Source: Diphasiastrum complanatum (lineage: Eukaryota; Streptophyta; Lycopodiopsida; Lycopodiales; Lycopodiaceae). From it: a DNA stretch of 60,000 nt. Under the pieces are notes generated by a model that had not been told where the DNA came from, ran no database searches, and was given only the letters and a program-made list of their open reading frames with translations. Below, piece by piece: positions 53,627 through 60,000 of the stretch. The position numbers and the translations under genes were made by a program. The stretch is from NCBI GenBank assembly GCA_029204225.1, contig CM055097.1, forward strand, positions 29,667,785-29,727,784. Direction: 5' to 3'. Numbering within the stretch: the first letter of the stretch is position 1; the number at the start of each line of letters is the position of its first letter.

Positions 53627-54963
53627 TGTAGGAGGTAGGACGCGAATGGAGAAGAGAGAAGGAAATAGTCGTGGAACAACTCTCTCGTTATTATGGGCTG
53701 CTAGAAGCAAGAACAGTCTAAAAGAATGTAAATGCAAAAATACAATCACAGCTCAAGCATTCTTACCAATAGGATCTTAAAAATTAATTCATCCTCTGAT
53801 TAGAAACTGAGGAGTCGTGGACGTCCGTGTTCTGATCAGAGCGAGTGAACAAGCGTGAACAAGTAATAAGAGTGTAATTAAATGACAACATCATACATCT
53901 ATGTTAAACACAGATGATAGAATGTGTTGTTTCTATATTACAATAAAAGCTTGAACAACACTGAATGTGTTACAACCAGAAGTGGAGGCGTAACTTAGAT
54001 GTTAGATATTATTCTCTCTATTGGCGAAGCATCATGTAGAGTGTGTGATGAAGATGTATTTATACACTACATCCATGTATTTAATTACAATAAATGCTTG
54101 TCATCTAATTATGTAAGTCGTTGTACATGAGAAGTATTTGACTTATAATGACAGCTATACAATGTGTACATAAGTCTGATAGGGCAGTGCTCATTGCAAC
54201 CGTATGTGAACCGCAATCGCTAGAATGCGGTTTCTTACGGTGCCTGGTCTTCGCATAATCACCATAGAGTTAACTCTTGCGGTTTATGGCGGTGCCTGGT
54301 AGTTCCTTGCAGTAGCTTGTGGTGACTCGTATTAGACCGCAACTTTTGCCTTGTCGGTAGCTTGCGGTGACTTGTGTTAGACCGCAGCCTTTGCCTTGGC
54401 GGTTCCTTGGAAATAGACATCCTTCGTATTTTTCTCTCACTTGCATTTTAGCAAACAATCTGAATGTGTTGGAAAAACAGTTCGTTTGTTGAAGTGATTG
54501 TTTTGTCGCATTTTTGGGAAAATGCAAAAAAGTCGACAAAGAGTTTACTTCTTCAAAATATTTGAGAAGAAGTTGTTGTCGAAAATTAGTTCATTTATGC
54601 AGGCTGCTGGAAATATAGTGTATTTTTGCAGACTTGTTCAAAGTGCCAATTCGTGGAAGTCATTGAAGATGGCCAAGTCTTCAATGATCTTCATTTGAAA
54701 GTGGAAAGACAATAGGATTGGTTACCTTTTAGTTCTGACCATTGATGGATGAAGATCAGGCAGAAGCCCAATGTAGTCGTTCTTCGAATAATTTAGTTGT
54801 CTGAGTTCTGTGATTCCTGCAGGTATCAGATTAGCAGAGATAGAACCAAAGTAGGTTTCATCTGACCCTAACCCTAGATCAACGATCAATAAACGTGTAG
54901 GAAGAATCTTGAAATAGAAAATAGTATTCACCAAGGAGACAACTGTGGACTTAATTTCCAACA
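53627..54963 (-). mobile_element. 5' LTR of copia element 4, 1337 bp
   Basis: Minus orientation starts TGTTGGAAATTAAGTCC (54963) and ends CCTACA (53627), followed by the primer site and gag. It matches the isolated LTR at 44835-46425. A 45-bp tandem repeat of GC-richer sequence (units at 54314 and 54359, AGCTTG(T/C)GGTGAC) lies inside. Confidence 0.85.
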
Positions 54964-55401
54964 AGATGCCCCACCTAGCCTAGTGTAAGACTAATGGCAT
55001 ACATCATGGTGACATATGTACTAACACCACTTCCAGTGTCGTAGGATACCTAACTACTATATGCATGCCAGTACCTAGCTTAGGACCTTCTTCACTATTG
55101 GGTCCTATACTGAAGTTAGGCCTTAATGTTAAGATTTGGAGCAATATTGAGCACATTGCCTACGCATGCCATTTACATTGTCTCGCCCAGTTGGGTGTGT
55201 TATTTGAACACACCACTAATTGTGGTCTCTGACACCTGTTGATCCTCTAGGGTTTGGCTTCAATTATAGAGTCGTACCAGTAGCCCACAAATAGAAGGGT
55301 CTAAAAGTAGGGTTGAAATATAAAATAAAGAAATGTCATTTGGACCAACTCACGAGCCCCTTCCATGAAGATTTCACACATGTTAGCCCACGCTTTGACT
55401 T

Positions 55402-55860
55402 TTGGTCAAATTGTTTCAAAAGCCTCCAACTTGGCCTCTAAGTTGGTGTTTGGATATTTTTCGCATGCAACGACTAGAAGGCCATGAAATTGAAGACAAA
55501 GAATATCATGGTTGTAAGCTGCACAAGGCATTATGTGGTTTGAAGGCATCTTCTAGGGCTTGGTTTGATCGAATAAATGCATTCCTCATTCATAGTGCTT
55601 TTATTCCATGCATACCACAAGGTAGTCGGAAACTAAGCAACAACGGAGATGTCTATTTGCTATGATGATTTGGACCCTACAAAATCAATTATTTTACAGC
55701 TTTCATATATGAAGACTAGACAAGGGACATGGATACAAGAAAATACACATCTGGCTATATTTTCATGTTCAACAAAAGACCCATTTTGTGCAACGTCAAA
55801 AAACAGTCAATAATGGCATGATCTTCAACAAAGGCATAATATGTTGCAGCCTCTCATGTA
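55402..55860 (+). pseudogene. Copia RT/RNase H scrap
   Basis: RT piece MQRLEGHEIEDKEYHGCKLHKALCGLKASSRAWFDRINAFLI (here read as the copia GLKQSPRAWY region) is followed near 55725 by RNase H words DMDTRKYTSGYIFMFNKRPI. The intervening YVDD and thumb are missing. Stops present. Confidence 0.8.
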
Positions 55861-58090
55861 GCCAACATACACGTGAAATTGAGGACAAATTCTAAACCTA
55901 CAAAAATAAATTAATATAGATGTAGGTACTACGTCGACCTCAACCTCAATCTTTGTTGGTTTCGATCAACCTAGACCTTGACCTCGACCTCGACCTCTAT
56001 TGATTTCAATCATCTTCAACCTCGATTGATTCTCAACTTTGATTATTTTAATGTCAACTAATATCAACTATATCAACGCTAATCGATGTCAACTTTCATG
56101 ATCGAAAGTCAAGCCGCTTTCATGACTGTTAATGATCAAATCCAATATGAATTCTGATAGCAACGGATTGAGTAATTAGTTAGAAATATTTAGAAGAGAG
56201 ATTTAGACTCGCCACTCCTAGTTATGACCTAGCACCATAAACTTAAAAATGTTATCTCTTTTTTAAATAATACAATCTTCGTATCATTAGCTAATAGTAT
56301 GTTTTTCTCAAAGTTGACAACATAGTTATGATGTGACTCACATGCACTACATCACTACAACTATAAACAAGTATGCATCAACAAAGTTAACCAAAATGAC
56401 TCATAAACGATCTAAGCACATCGTGCATTGACATCATAAATGTTGTCCGTCCATAAGTCAATTCAAGGGGCATATAACTACAAGTTCATTGTCCAAAATG
56501 AATTGAGAAGGCAGTTTTATGTACATCCTCAAATTGTTACTTGAGTTTAACATCTTGTAATCAACTACATAGATCATGATTATCTTGTAAATAAGCAAAT
56601 GTAGAATTGCACATAAATGAACAGTGCAACATAGGAAGAAAAGAGGGGGTGCAAAATAGCGGAGTGCGCACTTGTAGTGGCTGGCAAGTTTTCAAATGAT
56701 CAACTAACTTATGTTTTTACAACATGTCTTTAGGTAACCATCTAATTTTGATGAGTGTGTGCATATTTTAAACATTTATTAAAGTGACTAGTAGTATATC
56801 AATCTTGAATCTATTTTTTGTTTTCAATCAATTCTCATGAATATTGAATGTGATTCTGTTGTTGTCTCTTTTAGTAACATTAATATCAACAATAGTAAGC
56901 AATATGTTTGATTCATGTTTTGTTGGCGAGTTAATCCGCAACACAATAATTAATCCCTTAATATCTGGATAAAATTCTAGACAAAATTGTCAGAGAAATA
57001 AACAAAGATTCATCCTATTAGCTTCTGCTTTTTGTTATAGAAAGTGAAGTAGAAGGAATGAAAGAGAGAGATATTATGTTCGCAATTCCGTGTTGTTTGC
57101 ACAATGATGATAGACATCTTTTGTATTGTTGAATTGTTGAATGAATTCTACGTGCAAAATGCGCAGTGTTGAATACACGATGATGAGAGGTGAAGAAAGC
57201 CATAGAAGAGTTTCTTCATGATTTGCGTCTTGAATGAAAGGTGTTTCAAACTTGAAGCAAGTTCCTTTTTTTTTAAATGGATTTCAATACGTCTGTTGCT
57301 CCTGAAAGACAGTCTTGTTTTCTGCCTTGAAGCGTGAATGCTTGCTGAAAAATCCATGTCTACATTGAACAAAAATTCTGACCTTGAAAAGTAATGTGAA
57401 TGGTGTGTGGAGTGCACCAATCGCTACACTGATGGCACGGCCAGCTTGCCATGAAGACCAAGAAGAAAAATACAAGCAAGTAGTTGTCTGATCATCGCTT
57501 GAAGTGGGTTTTTGAGGAAAGGTGCAAATCTGCCCCTGCCCTTACTCACGTGCATTCAGACATGGTGGTGTGCACTGTGAAGTCTGTGAAGGAGGATCAC
57601 AGAAATCAATGTCTGTTGCACGGCGGATACAGCCGTGGTCTAATCACATCTGCAGATTCTCCCGTGCAAAGGCATTTGTGTACCTCATTGAAATCAACCC
57701 ATTTTGTGAACCGACCCTGGGTGTAGATAACCGAGAGGATTCATGGAGGAGTACGGCTTCTATTCCACTTTGCAAAAGATTTTGTGAAGCCATGTTGATC
57801 GTGCTGTGAAGAAAGAAGAGGCGCCTGGTCAATTCTTTTCTTTCAGGCACCATGCAGGTTTGGGCTCACCCAAGAATACAAGATAATGTTTTGTGCAAAA
57901 AGGGGTGTCTAGAGAGAGAGAGAGAGAGAGAGAGGACAAGAAAATATTAGTGCCGAGTTTTTGTAAAATTTTGAGAGGTATTCAAAAATTGCATAAATCT
58001 ATTATTTTGGGGGTGGGTTTCACCCTGTAAGGTCATAGGGCCTTCGATCAAGAGCGCTAGCTCTTCTCACATCAGAAAGGCCGGGAGGTG
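55861..58090. other. No recognisable gene
   Basis: AT-rich with a GACCTC-rich simple stretch at 55930-56050, a short GA tract at 57911-57934 and short ORFs (for example 57484-57726 plus, 57148-57420 minus) lacking any recognised motif. Confidence 0.5.
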
Positions 58091-58095
58091 ACCTT

Positions 58096-58289
58096 CCACC
58101 GCATGAAAACTATTTTTACTTTTTTTTTTGAGTAATTTTTTTTACATGCACCTTCGGCGTAGAAGCCACCGCATGAAAACTATTGTTACCTTTTTTTTTG
58201 AGTAATTCTTTTTACATGCACCTTCGGCGCAGAAGGTCATATAAATATGTTTTACATGCACCTTCCATATCCCGAAGGTGCATGTAAAA
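58096..58289 (+). repeat. 70-bp tandem repeat followed by a perfect hairpin
   Basis: Units 58096-58165 and 58166-58235 both begin CCACCGCATGAAAACTATT and end TTACATGCACCTTCGGCG(T/C)AGAAG. The hairpin at 58250-58289 has perfect 16-bp arms (TTTTACATGCACCTTC) and an 8-base loop, reusing the unit's 3' motif and its complement. Confidence 0.92.
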
Positions 58290-59858
<1,569 letters not shown>

Positions 59859-60000
59859 CCAGATGGAGATGTCTTTAGAACATTGCAAATGGCCAAAATA
59901 TTCTAGATTCTTCCTAATCCCAAAAGTTCCAACCGTCATTTCAAAAAGTTAGGGCACATGTGGCCCAATCAAGATTCTCCATCGTCTCTCTTATGGCATG

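Overview
The window looks like a piece of a large, AT-rich plant nuclear genome that is almost entirely transposon-derived. The evidence is several decayed Ty1/copia elements primed from the plant initiator-Met tRNA (TGGTATCAGAG sites), spliceosomal introns, and very long (GA)n, (CA)n and (TA)n microsatellites. A Penelope-like (PLE) reverse transcriptase points away from flowering plants and towards a fern, lycophyte, bryophyte or conifer. This lineage guess is inference; no host marker gene was found.

Layout. 1-5510: copia element 1 (gag to RT, several frameshifts, RT truncated), flanked by direct-repeat LTR-like sequence with a cluster of CACACGTGTG palindromes, plus a Ty3/gypsy protease scrap. 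5511-11860: AT-rich, no recognisable gene. 11872-14044: copy A of an unclassified two-gene, intron-containing element (small plus-strand ORF convergent with a large minus-strand transposase-like gene). 14571-18343: a (CT)n-bounded repeat (pLTR copy 1), a gag scrap with two zinc knuckles, and a copia LTR. 18344-22078: copia element 2 (minus strand). 22094-34262: copia LTRs and a pol 3' end, into one LTR of which an 8.4-kb PLE-like element (24314-32725) has been inserted inside a GA microsatellite. 34263-35730: copia element 3 with mutated catalytic residues. 36294-38700: copy B of the two-gene element. 38700-44830: mostly non-coding, with a palindromic G-box, a 136-bp foldback and microsatellites. 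44835-46425: an isolated copia LTR. 47791-48240: copy C (fragment) of the unclassified element. 48375-49234 (minus): a broken, highly divergent histone-H3/CENH3-like gene. 49498-50760: repeat-rich sequence. 50718-54963: copia element 4 (minus) with its 5' LTR. 55402-55860: a copia RT/RNase H scrap. The rest is non-coding with small repeats.

Three discoveries stand out. (1) The PLE-like element has about 2.2-kb terminal direct repeats whose edges all fall in (GA)n tracts; the same copia LTR flanks it on both sides, and uninterrupted LTR copies carry only a short GA tract at that point. (2) Two paralogous copies and one fragment of an unclassified gene share intron positions and carry a D...CxxC...HxxxxH pattern like those of some DDE transposases. 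(3) A CENH3-like histone fold carries an SP/K-rich tail. None of the genes appears intact, so present activity is unlikely. All homology statements come from reading motifs by eye; no search was run.
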